A stretch of 64,000 nt of DNA from Bradyrhizobium viridifuturi. Lineage in GTDB: Bacteria > Pseudomonadota > Alphaproteobacteria > Rhizobiales > Xanthobacteraceae. Shown piece after piece: positions 44,433-53,436 of this stretch. The stretch covers positions 1-64,000 of the forward strand of contig NZ_LGTB01000019.1 in assembly GCF_001238275.1 (NCBI RefSeq), read 5' to 3'. A program made the position numbers and the translations under genes. Positions within the stretch are counted from its first letter, which is position 1, and every line of letters starts with the position of its first letter. The notes below the pieces were generated by a model that saw only the letters and a program-made list of their open reading frames with translations, searched no databases and was not told the DNA's origin.

Positions 44433-45277
44433 ACGGCTACATCGAGCCGATGGTCGGCCGCTACGTTCACGTCGAGATCGGCGGCGAGCTGCACCGCATT
44501 TATTTCGAGGAGAACGGCACGGGCATCCCGCTGGTCTGCCTGCACACCGCGGGATCCGACGCGCGGCAGTGGCGGCATCTGCTCGCGGACGCGCAATTTG
44601 CCGAAAATTTCCGCATCATTGCCTTCGATATGCCCTGGCATGGCAAGTCGAATCCGCCGATGAGCTGGACCGGCGATGAATACCAACTCACCACCGCGCG
44701 CTATACCGAAACGATCCGCGCCTTCTGCCGCGCGCTGCGGTTGGAGAAGCCGGTCGTGATGGGCTGCTCGATCGGCGGCCGCATCGTTCTCAACCTTGCG
44801 ATCGAACATGCCGCCGAGTTCCGCGCATTGATCGGGCTCGAGGCCGCCGATTTCCAGGCGCCGTGGTATGACACCGACTGGCTCAATCGTCCGGACGTCC
44901 ATGGCGGCGAAGTCTGCGCGGCGCTGGTGTCGGGGCTGATTGCGCCACAGAGCCCCGAAGCGGCGCGGATGGAAACGCTGTGGGGCTACAAGCAGGGCGG
45001 CCCCGGCGTGTTCAAGGGCGACCTGTATTTCTACCGTGTCGATGGCGACCTGCGCGGCCGCGTCGCGTCAATCGATACTAAAGTATGCAAGCTCTATCTG
45101 CTCACGGGCGAGTATGATTTCTCCTGCACGCCTGAGGACACGAGGCGGACGGCAGCGGCTATAGGGGGCGCCAGCGTCACGATCATGGAGCATCTCGGTC
45201 ATTTTCCAATGAGCGAGAATCCCGGACAGTTTCGCCGCTACATCGCACCCGTCCTCGCCGACATTCTCACGCAGTAA
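44429..45277 (+). CDS. Alpha/beta hydrolase
   Basis: The 282-residue enzyme shows the alpha/beta hydrolase pattern: PLVCLHTAGSDARQW (oxyanion loop), AFDMPWHGKSN, nucleophile Ser in VMGCSIGGRIVLNLA, and LLTGEYDFSCTPE followed by HLGHFPMSENP for the acid and His. It cleaves an ester, lactone or amide; the substrate is unknown. It is translationally coupled to the small protein upstream, and the amino-acid ABC transporter starts 30 bases later, so these genes likely form one operon. Confidence 0.88.
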   Translation: MNGYIEPMVGRYVHVEIGGELHRIYFEENGTGIPLVCLHTAGSDARQWRHLLADAQFAENFRIIAFDMPWHGKSNPPMSWTGDEYQLTTARYTETIRAFCRALRLEKPVVMGCSIGGRIVLNLAIEHAAEFRALIGLEAADFQAPWYDTDWLNRPDVHGGEVCAALVSGLIAPQSPEAARMETLWGYKQGGPGVFKGDLYFYRVDGDLRGRVASIDTKVCKLYLLTGEYDFSCTPEDTRRTAAAIGGASVTIMEHLGHFPMSENPGQFRRYIAPVLADILTQ

Positions 45278-45307
45278 ATCGACCGTTTTCACGCAAGGAG
45301 TAGACGT

Positions 45308-46219
45308 ATGACACGCAAATATCTCATCGGCTTCGCGCTCGCCGCCGCGCTCGGCGCGAGCCAGGCGCAGGCCGAGGAGCTGACCGGAACGCTGAAGAAC
45401 ATCAAGGACACCGGCGCGATCACGCTCGGCTACCGCGATTCCTCGATTCCGTTCTCCTACCTCGACGACAACCAGAAGCCCGTCGGCTACGCCATGGACA
45501 TCTGCTACAAGATCGTCGATGCGATCAAGAAGGAGCTCAAGCTCGACAAGCTCGAGGTCAAGCTCAACCCGGTCACCTCGGCGACGCGCATTCCGCTGAT
45601 GGCCAACGGCACCGTCGACCTCGAATGCGGCTCGACCACCAACAATGCCGAGCGCCAGAAGCAAGTCTGGTTCACCAACACCCACTTCCTGACCGCCAGC
45701 CGCTACGTCTTCAAGAAGTCGAGCGGGCTCAAGTCGATCGACGACCTGAAGGGCAAGTCGGTGGTCTCGACCGCCGGTACCACCAACATCAAGCAGCTCA
45801 CCGAAGCCAATGTCGCGCGCGGCCTCGGCGCCAACATCATTCCGGCCAAGGATCACGCCGAAGCCTTCCTGATGGTCGAGACCGACCGCGCGGTCGCTTT
45901 CGTGATGGACGACATCCTGCTCGCCAGCCTCGTCGCCGGTTCGAAGTCGCCGGGCGACTACGTCATCTCCAAGGATGCGTTCTCCAAGCCGGAACCTTAC
46001 GGCATCATGCTGCGCAAGGATGACGCGCCGTTCAAGAAGGTCGTCGACGCCGCCACCGCGGCGCTCTACACCAGCGGCGAAGGCGAGAAGATCTACGACA
46101 AGTGGTTCATGCAGAAGATTCCGCCGAAGGGCCTGACCCTCAATGTCGAGCTCGGGCCGGAGCTGAAGCACGAGTTCGCCAAGCCGTCGGACTCGCCGGA
46201 TCCGGATTCGTACAAGTAA
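45308..46219 (+). CDS. Glutamate/aspartate-type ABC transporter substrate-binding protein
   Basis: The 303-residue protein has a signal peptide (LIGFALAAALGASQAQA) and the SBP family-3 fold: GYRDSSIPFSYLDDNQKPVGYAMDIC, PVTSATRIPLMANGTVDLECGSTTN and FVMDDILLAS. It closely follows the GltI type that binds acidic amino acids. AAGGAG precedes the ATG. Two hairpins sit between it and the permease genes, which would let the binding protein be made in excess. Confidence 0.9.
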   Translation: MTRKYLIGFALAAALGASQAQAEELTGTLKNIKDTGAITLGYRDSSIPFSYLDDNQKPVGYAMDICYKIVDAIKKELKLDKLEVKLNPVTSATRIPLMANGTVDLECGSTTNNAERQKQVWFTNTHFLTASRYVFKKSSGLKSIDDLKGKSVVSTAGTTNIKQLTEANVARGLGANIIPAKDHAEAFLMVETDRAVAFVMDDILLASLVAGSKSPGDYVISKDAFSKPEPYGIMLRKDDAPFKKVVDAATAALYTSGEGEKIYDKWFMQKIPPKGLTLNVELGPELKHEFAKPSDSPDPDSYK

Positions 46220-46242
46220 GCTGCCGAGACCTCATGGTTCGA

Positions 46243-46261
46243 GGCGGCGCAAAGCGCCGCC
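46243..46261 (+). other. Hairpin 1 downstream of the binding-protein gene
   Basis: GGCGGCGC-AAA-GCGCCGCC is a perfect 8-bp stem with a three-base loop, 24 bases after the stop codon. It may protect the 3' end of the binding-protein mRNA. Confidence 0.65.
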
Positions 46262-46288
46262 CCGCCAGGGGGACCAAAGAACCAAGCG

Positions 46289-46322
46289 TGTCCGGCCATT
46301 TTTGGAGGAGAATGGCCGGACA
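46289..46322 (+). other. Hairpin 2 before the permease gene
   Basis: TGTCCGGCCATT pairs with AATGGCCGGACA (12 perfect pairs) over a ten-base loop TTTGGAGGAG. It lies 80 bases before the permease start and is a likely processing, attenuation or mRNA-stabilising element of the operon. Confidence 0.7.
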
Positions 46323-46402
46323 TTTGCATATCGTCGGCGCATCGCGTTTGGATGCGCAGACGTTGCCGTTGAGCGTGACCGGCGCGGCCGCGTGGGGGAC
46401 CC

Positions 46403-47133
46403 GTGAACTATAATTGGAACTGGCACATCTTTCTCGAGCCGAACCCGATGGGGACCGGCACCTATCTCGACCTGTTGCTGTCGGGACTGGTGGTCACCAT
46501 CAAGGTGTCGGTGCTCGCCTGGATCATCGCGCTGGCGTCCGGCTCGGTGATCGGCGTGCTGCGCACGCTGCCGTCGCGGACGGCGTCATGGATCGGCTTC
46601 TGCTGGGTCGAGTTCTTCCGCAACATGCCGCTGCTGGTGCAGCTGTTCCTGTGGTTCTTCGTGCTGCCCGAGCTGCTGCCGAGGTCCGCCGGGCTGTGGC
46701 TGAAGCAGTTGCCGAACGCGCCGTTCTGGACCGCCGCGATCGGCGTCGGCCTGTTCATGTCGGCGCGTGTCGCCGTGCAGTTGCAGGCCGGCATCACCTC
46801 GCTGCCGCGCGGCCAGAAGCAGGCCTCGACCGCGCTCGGCCTCACCACGGTGCAGACCTATCGCTATGTGCTGCTGCCGATGGCATTCCGCATCATCCTG
46901 CCGCCGCTGACCTCCGAATTCCTCAACACCATCAAGAACAGCGCGGTCGCCATCACCATCGGCTTGATCGAGCTGACGGGCGAGGCGCGCTCGATGCAGG
47001 AGTTCTCGTTCCAGGTGTTCGAGCCTTCACGGCGGCGACCGTGCTCTATCTCCTCCTCAATTTCGTCGTGGTCACCGCGATGCGCTTCCTCGAGCGCTAT
47101 GTCGCGATCCCCGGCTACATCACGGGCAAATAA
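46403..47133 (+). pseudogene. Amino-acid ABC transporter permease (GltJ-type), frameshifted near the C-terminus
   Basis: The frame from a GTG at 46403 encodes the permease with about five helices and the ABC loop TALGLTTVQTYRYVLLPMAFR, reaching SMQEFSFQVFE. The correct end, AFTAATVLYLLLNFVVV to ITGK, is in another frame. Adding one G (GAGCC to GAGGCC near 47029) yields 243 residues. GGGGGA precedes the GTG. The partner permease starts 3 bases after the stop. An intact operon argues for a sequence error. Confidence 0.85.
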
Positions 47134-47135
47134 CG

Positions 47136-47828
47136 ATGCTCGGCAATTTCGATTTCGACGTCATCCGCCGCGCGCTGCCCTATCTTTTCTTCGAGGGCAT
47201 GCGCTTCACGTTGACCCTGACGGCGCTCGCCGCGTTCGGCGGCCTGGTGTTCGGCACCCTGATCGCCTTGATGCGGTTGTCGAGCTACAAGTGGCTCGGG
47301 CGCATCGCCGGCTTCTATGTCGACTTCATCCGCTCGCTGCCGCTGGTGCTGGTGATCTTCTGGTTCTACTTTCTGGTGCCCTATATCGGACAGTGGCTGA
47401 CCGGCGCGTCGCGGCCGATCACGGTCGGCGCCTTCGCCTCCTCGCTGATCACCTTCATCGCATTCGAGGCGGCCTATTTCTCCGAGATCATGCGCGCCGG
47501 CATCCAGTCGATCTCGAAGGGCCAGCCGGCCGCGGCCAGCGCGCTCGGCCTGACCTACGCGCAGTCGATGCGCTACGTCGTGCTGCCGCAGGCGTTCCGC
47601 AACATGCTGCCGGTGCTGCTGACGCAAACCATCGTGCTGTTCCAGGACACCTCGCTGGTCTACGTGCTGTCGATCCCGGACTTCCTCGGCGCCGCCAGCA
47701 AGGTCGCGCAGCGCGACGGCCGTCTGGTCGAAATGTACCTGTTCGCCGCGCTGGTCTACTTCGTCATTTCCTGTGTCGCGTCGTTCGGCGTCCGCCGCCT
47801 GCAGTCGCGCATTGCCATTGTTCGCTAA
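47136..47828 (+). CDS. Amino-acid ABC transporter permease (GltK-type)
   Basis: The 230-residue membrane protein has about five helices and the EAA-like loop SALGLTYAQSMRYVVLPQAFRNMLP. It begins 3 bases after the first permease, so both are made together as a heterodimeric channel for an acidic or polar amino acid. Confidence 0.93.
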   Translation: MLGNFDFDVIRRALPYLFFEGMRFTLTLTALAAFGGLVFGTLIALMRLSSYKWLGRIAGFYVDFIRSLPLVLVIFWFYFLVPYIGQWLTGASRPITVGAFASSLITFIAFEAAYFSEIMRAGIQSISKGQPAAASALGLTYAQSMRYVVLPQAFRNMLPVLLTQTIVLFQDTSLVYVLSIPDFLGAASKVAQRDGRLVEMYLFAALVYFVISCVASFGVRRLQSRIAIVR

Positions 47829-47829
47829 G

Positions 47830-47874
47830 GCATGACCCGGAAAAGTGGGAACCGGTTTTCCGATAAGGTCATGC
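47830..47874. repeat. GCATGACCCGGAAAAGTG palindrome inside the ABC operon
   Basis: Third copy of this element, here between the permease and ATPase genes (gap 47829-47896). Its hairpin may tune ATPase expression. Confidence 0.8.
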
Positions 47875-47896
47875 CTAAACAAAAAGCTGAGCCATC

Positions 47897-48628
47897 ATGA
47901 TCGAGATCAATCACGTCAATAAATGGTACGGGCCGACCTTCCAGGTGCTGAAGGACTGCACCACCAGCGTCGCCAAGGGCGAGGTGGTGGTGGTCTGCGG
48001 CCCGTCCGGCTCGGGCAAGTCGACGCTGATCAAATGCGTCAACGCGCTGGAGCCGATCCAGGGTGGCGACATCACGCTCGACGGCGTCAAGGTCAACGAT
48101 CCCAAGACCGACCTGCCGAAGCTGCGCTCGCGCGTCGGCATGGTGTTCCAGCACTTCGAGCTGTTCCCGCATCTGCGGATCATCGACAATCTCTGCCTCG
48201 CGCAGGAGAAGGTCTTGGGCCGCAAGCATAGCGACGCCATGGCCAAGGGCATGAAGCTTTTGGAGCGCGTCGGGCTGAAGGATCATGCCAAGAAGTATCC
48301 CGCCGAGCTGTCAGGCGGTCAGCAGCAGCGCGTCGCGATCGCCCGGGCGCTGGCGATGGACCCGATCGCGATGCTGTTCGACGAGCCGACCTCGGCGCTC
48401 GATCCAGAGATGATCAGCGAGGTGCTCGACGTCATGGTCGACCTCGCCCGCGAAGGCATGACCATGATGGTGGTGACCCACGAAATGGGCTTTGCCAACA
48501 AGGTCGCCGACCGCGTCATCTTCATGGACCGCGGCGAGATCGTCGAGGACGCCAAGAAGGCCGACTTCTTCGGGACGCCGCGCAGCGACCGCGCGCAGAA
48601 GTTCTTGTCGAAGATCCTGCAGCATTAG
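47897..48628 (+). CDS. Amino-acid ABC transporter ATPase (GltL-type)
   Basis: The 243-residue ATPase has Walker A GPSGSGKST, Q-loop MVFQHFELFPH, signature LSGGQQQR, Walker B AMLFDEPTSALD and switch His in VVTHEMGF. It completes the SBP/two-permease/ATPase set for uptake of a polar or acidic amino acid. Confidence 0.95.
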   Translation: MIEINHVNKWYGPTFQVLKDCTTSVAKGEVVVVCGPSGSGKSTLIKCVNALEPIQGGDITLDGVKVNDPKTDLPKLRSRVGMVFQHFELFPHLRIIDNLCLAQEKVLGRKHSDAMAKGMKLLERVGLKDHAKKYPAELSGGQQQRVAIARALAMDPIAMLFDEPTSALDPEMISEVLDVMVDLAREGMTMMVVTHEMGFANKVADRVIFMDRGEIVEDAKKADFFGTPRSDRAQKFLSKILQH

Positions 48629-48644
48629 GGCAGGACCTTTCCCC

Positions 48645-48751
48645 TCGTCATTCCGGGGCGCGCGTAGCGCGAGCCCGGTATCCATTGGGCCGCATCGCCG
48701 GTTGTGAAATGGATTCCGGGCTCGCGCCAAGTGGCGCGCCCCGGAATGACG
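48645..48751. repeat. Dispersed palindrome, CGTCATTCCGGGGCGCG family
   Basis: A 107-base copy with arms CGTCATTCCGGGGCGCGCG and GCGCGCCCCGGAATGACG, just after the ATPase stop. It ends the ABC operon. Confidence 0.85.
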
Positions 48752-48831
48752 GCGCGGAAGGGTTTTCCCCCGTTAACAATTTGCGTATAGGAAGGCCTGA
48801 AACTTCGCCTTCCGTCCGCAGGAGAACTCGC

Positions 48832-49698
48832 GTGGAAAAGATCGCTTACGTCAACGGCTCGTACGTGCCGCATTCCGAGGCCAAGGTCTCGGTGTTCGAC
48901 CGCGGATTCCTGTTCGCCGACGGGATCTACGAGGTGGCGGCGGTGCTCGAGGGCAAGCTGATCGACAACGCCTCGCATCTGGCCAGGCTGAAGCGCTCGG
49001 TTGGCGAGATCCAGCTGGCGCTGCCGGAGACGCTGGAGCGGATCGAGGAGATCCAGAAGGAGCTGGTCAAGCGCAACGACCTGGTCAACGGCATGGTCTA
49101 TCTCGAGGTCACCCGCGGCGCCGACTCGGGACGTGACTTCGCCTTCCCGAAGGCGGAGGCGAACGTCAAGCCGACCCTCGTGATGTTCACCTCGGAAAAG
49201 GACATCATCAACGCGCCCTCGGCCAAGACCGGCATCAACGTCATCACGGTGCCGGACATCCGTTGGGAGCGGCGCGACATCAAGAGCGTGGCGCTGTTGG
49301 CGCAGGTGCTGGCCAAGCAGGCCGCGGCTGCGGCCGGCGCCGGCGAAGCCTGGATGATCGAAGACGGCAAGGTCACCGAGGGCGGTTCGTCCTCGTCCTT
49401 CATCGTCACCCAGGACGATGTCATCGTGACCCGGCACAACGGCAACGAGATCCTGCCCGGCTGCACCCGCAAGGCGGTGGTCAAGCTCGCCGAGGAGCGC
49501 CAGCTCCGCATCGAGGAGCGCGCCTTCACGGTCGCGGAAGCGCTTGCCGCCAAGGAAGCCTTCATCACCAGCGCCTCGGTGTTCGTGCAGGGCGTGGTCG
49601 CGATCGACGGCAAGACCGTGGGCAGCGGCAAGGTCGGCCCGATCACCGACCGCCTGCGCGAGATCTACGTCGAGTTCGCGAAGGCGACCGCGGTTTAG
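48832..49698 (+). CDS. D-amino acid transaminase-like class IV aminotransferase
   Basis: The 288-residue PLP enzyme is a class IV aminotransferase: VSVFDRGFLFADGIYEV near the start, the PLP lysine K151 in RRDIKSVALL, EGGSSSSFIV and ITSASVFVQGV. The overall fit is to D-alanine aminotransferase (Dat) more than to branched-chain enzymes. It would supply or consume D-amino acids or 2-oxo acids. The start is a GTG at 48832 with AGGAGA 6 bases before it. Confidence 0.88.
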   Translation: MEKIAYVNGSYVPHSEAKVSVFDRGFLFADGIYEVAAVLEGKLIDNASHLARLKRSVGEIQLALPETLERIEEIQKELVKRNDLVNGMVYLEVTRGADSGRDFAFPKAEANVKPTLVMFTSEKDIINAPSAKTGINVITVPDIRWERRDIKSVALLAQVLAKQAAAAAGAGEAWMIEDGKVTEGGSSSSFIVTQDDVIVTRHNGNEILPGCTRKAVVKLAEERQLRIEERAFTVAEALAAKEAFITSASVFVQGVVAIDGKTVGSGKVGPITDRLREIYVEFAKATAV

Positions 49699-49715
49699 CG
49701 CGGGACCCTCCGCTT

Positions 49716-49757
49716 GTCATTCCGGGGCGCGCCGCTTGGCGCGAGCCCGGAATGACG
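49716..49757. repeat. Short copy of the CGTCATTCCGGGG palindrome
   Basis: A 42-base hairpin GTCATTCCGGGGCGCG with CGCGAGCCCGGAATGAC lies between converging genes ending at 49698 and 49769, a likely bidirectional terminator. Confidence 0.75.
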
Positions 49758-49768
49758 GCGGGAGGAAT

Positions 49769-50227
49769 CTACGCCGCCACTTTCACCTTCACCGGGTGCA
49801 CTGCGCGGAAGCCGATCGCGATCCGGTTCCACGCGTTGATGGCGCCGATCAGCGTGGTCAGGTTGACCAGCTCGCTATCCGAAAACTCGGCACGCACCGC
49901 CTCGTAGTCGGCGTCAGGTGCGTGCGTTTCCGACACCAGCGTCAATGCCTCGGTCCAGGCCAGCGCCGCGCGCTCGCGCTCGGAGTAGAGCGGCGACTCG
50001 CGCCAGGCGTTGAGCAGATAGAGCCGCTGCTCGGTCTCGCCATGCTTGCGGGCGTCCTCGGTGTGCATGTTGATGCAGTAGGCGCAGCCGTTGATCTGGG
50101 AGGCGCGGGTCTTGACCAACTCGATCAGCGACTGCTCGAGGCCGCTCGCGCTGATCTGGCTCTCCACGGCTACCAGCGCTTTGATCGTCTCGGGGGCAGC
50201 CTGATAGAAGTTCATCCGGGGTTTCAT
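49769..50227 (-). CDS. AhpD/carboxymuconolactone decarboxylase-family protein
   Basis: The 152-residue protein has the AhpD-like fold with the redox pair C-A-Y-C in QINGCAYCINMHTEDAR, followed by the His three residues on. It is probably a peroxidase or disulfide-type antioxidant enzyme. It is downstream of the EmrB-type transporter gene (30 bases), so they may share an mRNA. Confidence 0.9.
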   Translation of the reverse strand: MKPRMNFYQAAPETIKALVAVESQISASGLEQSLIELVKTRASQINGCAYCINMHTEDARKHGETEQRLYLLNAWRESPLYSERERAALAWTEALTLVSETHAPDADYEAVRAEFSDSELVNLTTLIGAINAWNRIAIGFRAVHPVKVKVAA

Positions 50228-50257
50228 GGTCGTTCTCCTTGGTTGGGTCTGGGATTG

Positions 50258-51867
50258 CTAGTGTGCGCCGCCGCCGCCAGCGAACTGGCCCGGTTTCTTC
50301 AGGACCAGGGTCGCGACCAGCGCGATGATCAGCGCCACGCCGAGCAGATAGAAGGTGTCGCTGAAGGCCAGGATGTAGGCCTGCTTCTGCACGACCTTGC
50401 CGATCGCGGCGGTCGCGCGATGAGCGGCTTCGGCCTGGTCGGCGACGCCGTGGTTCATGAAATACTGCGTCAGCTGCGCGATCCGGTTGCGGGTTGCCTC
50501 CTCCAGCAGCGAGACCGACTGCATCAGCACGTTGGAATGATACTGCTCGCGCTTGGTCAGCAGTGTCTGCAGCGCGGCGATGCCGATCGCGCCGCCGAGG
50601 TTGCGCATCATGTTGAACAGCGCTGACGCCGATCCGGCGTTCTCCGCTTCGATTCCGGCCGTTGCAACCGCCGACAGCGGAGCGAAGGCAAGCGCCTGAC
50701 CGACGGCACGGACGACGTTCGGCCAAAGCAGCTGATCGGCGGCATAGTCGTTGGTCATGTAGATGTTCATGAAGTTGGAGCCGGCGAACAGTGCAAATCC
50801 GACACCGATGACGATGCGGGGGTCGAAGCGCTGCATCAGTTTCGGCACCAGCGGGATCAGTACGAGCTGGGGCAGGCCGGTCCATGCCAGCACCATGCCG
50901 ATCTGCTCGGAGTTGTAGCCCTGGATGCGCGCCAGATACTGCGGCAGGATGAACACCGAGCCATACAGCGCAATGCCCATCAGGAAGTTCGCCAGCATGC
51001 CGAAGCCGAAATTGCGGCGGGCGAGCAGGCGCAGATTGAGCAGCGGCTTCTCGACGGTGAATTCGACGATCAGGAAGGCGACCAGCGCGACGGCCGCGAT
51101 GACAGACAGGCGGACGATGAAGGGCGAGCCGAACCAGTCGTCCTTGTTGCCTTCTTCCAGCACGGTCTGCAGCGCGGCGAGGCCGATCGCCATGGAGATG
51201 ATGCCGAGCCAGTCGCCCTGGCGCAGCAACGACAGCTTCATCGGGCTCGGCTCGAGCGAGACGAACAGCATCGCGATCATCACGCGCCGGGCACCAGGTT
51301 GACGTAGAAGATGTACTGCCAGCCCCAGTTCTCGGTGAGATAGCCGCCGATGGTCGGGCCGATCGCGGGAGCGAACGTCGCCGACAGCGCGAACAGCGCA
51401 AGCCCGATCGGCTGCTTTGCCTTTGGCAGCAGCGTGATGATCAGCGTGAACGCCATCGGGATCAGCACGCCGCCGGTGAAGCCCTGCACGGCCCGCAACG
51501 CGATCATCTGCGGCAGGTCCTGCGCCAGCGCGCAGGCCGCCGAGAACACCAGGAACAGGAGCGCGTTGGTGAGCAGATAGATGCGCACCGAGAACACCCG
51601 CGCGAGCCAGCCGGAGAGCGGGATCACCACGATCTCGGCGATCAGATAGGAGGTCGAGATCCAGCCGCCATCGTCGATGCCGGCGCCGATGCCGCCCTGA
51701 ATGTCGGCGAGCGAGGCGTTGACGATCTGGATGTTGAGCACCGCCATGAACGCCCCGAGCGTGGCGCCGATCACCGCGATCCAGGTCCTGGTCGGGACCG
51801 CCGGTGTTGCAGGCGCGGCGGGGTTGGGAATGGGGACGGCGTTAGCTGTGGGCTGAAGTGTGGTCAT
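50258..51867 (-). pseudogene. emrB: EmrB/QacA-family (DHA2) MFS multidrug exporter, frameshifted
   Basis: One frame encodes the first six or so helices (WIAVIGATLGAFMAVLNIQIVN, ISTSYLIAEIVVIPLSGWLAR) to FYVNLVPGA; another continues VMIAMLFVSLEPSP through the remaining helices to 50258. Adding one C near 51286 (GCGTG to GCCGTG) joins them as a 536-residue, 14-helix exporter. Such pumps work with an EmrA adaptor, encoded upstream at 52207. The start is ATG 51867. A LysR-type double site lies 50 bases upstream. Confidence 0.85.
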
Positions 51868-51916
51868 CGGGGTCGTCCTTACTGGCCCCCACAACATGTA
51901 TTAGGCGGCCGGTTTC

Positions 51917-51967
51917 GATAATCCGGGAAGGAGTGGAAGGATTGTCCGGCAGAGGTTGATAATCGGG
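51917..51967. promoter_or_regulatory. LysR-type double site upstream of emrB
   Basis: GATAATC at 51917 and again 41 bases later at 51958, with an ATTGTC inverted half-site in between, match the element at 53437-53487 in layout. It lies 50-100 bases before the emrB ATG. The rest of the gap 51868-52206 holds a small GGCTCCCTC hairpin (52060-52088) and the emrA terminator. Confidence 0.6.
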
Positions 51968-52140
51968 ATGCCTAGCGCCTCCGGCATTCGTGGCGGCCAG
52001 CAGCTCGACACGATGGCTGATCTCAGCCCTGTCGATAGGTGAGGTGAGCACGCTGGATTGGCTCCCTCCTCCGGAAGGGGGAGGGAGCCCTGCCGTCGGC
52101 GGCTGCGGCACGAAGGAGAAGCGAGCAGGATGGAGAACAC

Positions 52141-52180
52141 AAAAAACGCGATCGACCACCGTTGCGGTGATCGATCGCGT
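52141..52180 (-). terminator. Rho-independent terminator after emrA
   Basis: On the minus strand, a 15-bp stem (ACGCGATCGA facing TCGATCGCGT, with four of five further pairs) and a GTTGC-type loop is followed by T6. It lies 26 bases past the emrA stop, so emrA and emrB are separate transcripts, in line with emrB having its own operator. Confidence 0.82.
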
Positions 52181-52206
52181 CAAGCTAGTTGAAGAAGTGC
52201 TTTGCG

Positions 52207-53355
52207 CTAACCGCCGTTTGCCCGCATCGCCGACGCCAGCCGCCGCTTCTCCTCGCGCTCGGCCAGCACCGTCGCCTTGGTGTTGACGGTCGGGATCGCC
52301 GACATGCCCGGCCGCAGCAGGCCGGTCAGGCTGTGATCGTCGAGCACGATCTTGACCGGCACGCGCTGCACGATCTTGGTGAAGTTGCCGGTGGCGTTGT
52401 CGGGCGGCAGCAGCGCGAATTCGAGGCCGCTCGCCGGCGACAGGCTGTCGACATGGCCCTTCAGCGTGGTGCCGTGGAAACTGTCGACGGTGAGCTCGAC
52501 CGGCTGGCCGTTGCGCACATGGGTCAGCTGCGTCTCCTTGAAATTGGCGACTACATAGACCGCATCCAGCGGCACCACCGCCATCAGCTGGGTGCCGGCC
52601 TGCACATATTGTCCGACGCGCAGCGTGCGGGCGCCGACCGTGCCGTCGACCGGCGCGGTGATCCCCGCGTAGGACAGGTTCAACTCGGCCTGCTGCTTGA
52701 CCGCACGGGCGCGGTCGACCTGCGCCACCGCCTGAGCACGCTGCGTGGTCAGCACGTCGACCTTGCGCTGCGCCGCCGACAGCGCCGACTTCGCATGCTG
52801 CAATTGCGCCGTGTTGGCGCGCAACGCCGCGTCGGTCTGCTGCGCGCGTTGAATGGTGCCGGAGCCGGATTTCATCAGCCCGTCGTAGCGGGTTTGCTCC
52901 TCCTGGGCGAATTTCAGATTGGCCTCGGCGGCGGTGACGTCGGCGGTGCCCTGGTCGATGATCGGCTGCTGCAATTCGAGCTGCGCATCGAGGTTGCGCA
53001 CCGCGGCTTCCGCGGCGTTCACGTCGGCCTTGGCCTGGCCGAGCGCGGTGCGGTAGTCGCGGTCGTCGATTTGAGCCAGCAGCTGGCCGGCCTTCACCGG
53101 CTGGTTGTCGGTGACCAGCACCTGGGCGATGTAGCCCGACACCTTCGGCGCGATGATGGTGGAGTCCGCCTTCACATAGGCGTCGTCGGTAGACTCCAGA
53201 TAACGGCCGGTGGTGAAGTAGTCGTAGCCGAAGTCACTGGCGACGGCGATGCCGAGCAGGGCGGCGAGTCCGAGGCTCACCCGCTTGACCGTCTGCCGCG
53301 ACGGGCGGAGACCGATTTTGGTTGCTTCTTCAGGGGGATAGGTGGTGGTCGACAT
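52207..53355 (-). CDS. emrA: EmrA/HlyD-family membrane-fusion adaptor
   Basis: The 382-residue protein has one membrane helix near residues 28-45, a lipoyl/barrel half (STDDAYVKADSTIIAPKVSGYI), a long alpha hairpin with coiled coil (about 100-215), and the second half (YAGITAPVDGTVGARTLRVGQYVQAG). This is the EmrA layout. It bridges EmrB to an outer-membrane channel for drug efflux. AGGAG precedes the ATG at 53355. It is divergent from a LysR gene. Confidence 0.92.
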   Translation of the reverse strand: MSTTTYPPEEATKIGLRPSRQTVKRVSLGLAALLGIAVASDFGYDYFTTGRYLESTDDAYVKADSTIIAPKVSGYIAQVLVTDNQPVKAGQLLAQIDDRDYRTALGQAKADVNAAEAAVRNLDAQLELQQPIIDQGTADVTAAEANLKFAQEEQTRYDGLMKSGSGTIQRAQQTDAALRANTAQLQHAKSALSAAQRKVDVLTTQRAQAVAQVDRARAVKQQAELNLSYAGITAPVDGTVGARTLRVGQYVQAGTQLMAVVPLDAVYVVANFKETQLTHVRNGQPVELTVDSFHGTTLKGHVDSLSPASGLEFALLPPDNATGNFTKIVQRVPVKIVLDDHSLTGLLRPGMSAIPTVNTKATVLAEREEKRRLASAMRANGG

Positions 53356-53436
53356 GGTCGTCTCCTGGCCGAACATCTTGCGTCCTTCCAGAAAGGGCGC
53401 CGGTTACGGCCTTAGATGCAATGTCCTCCCCGCTGT

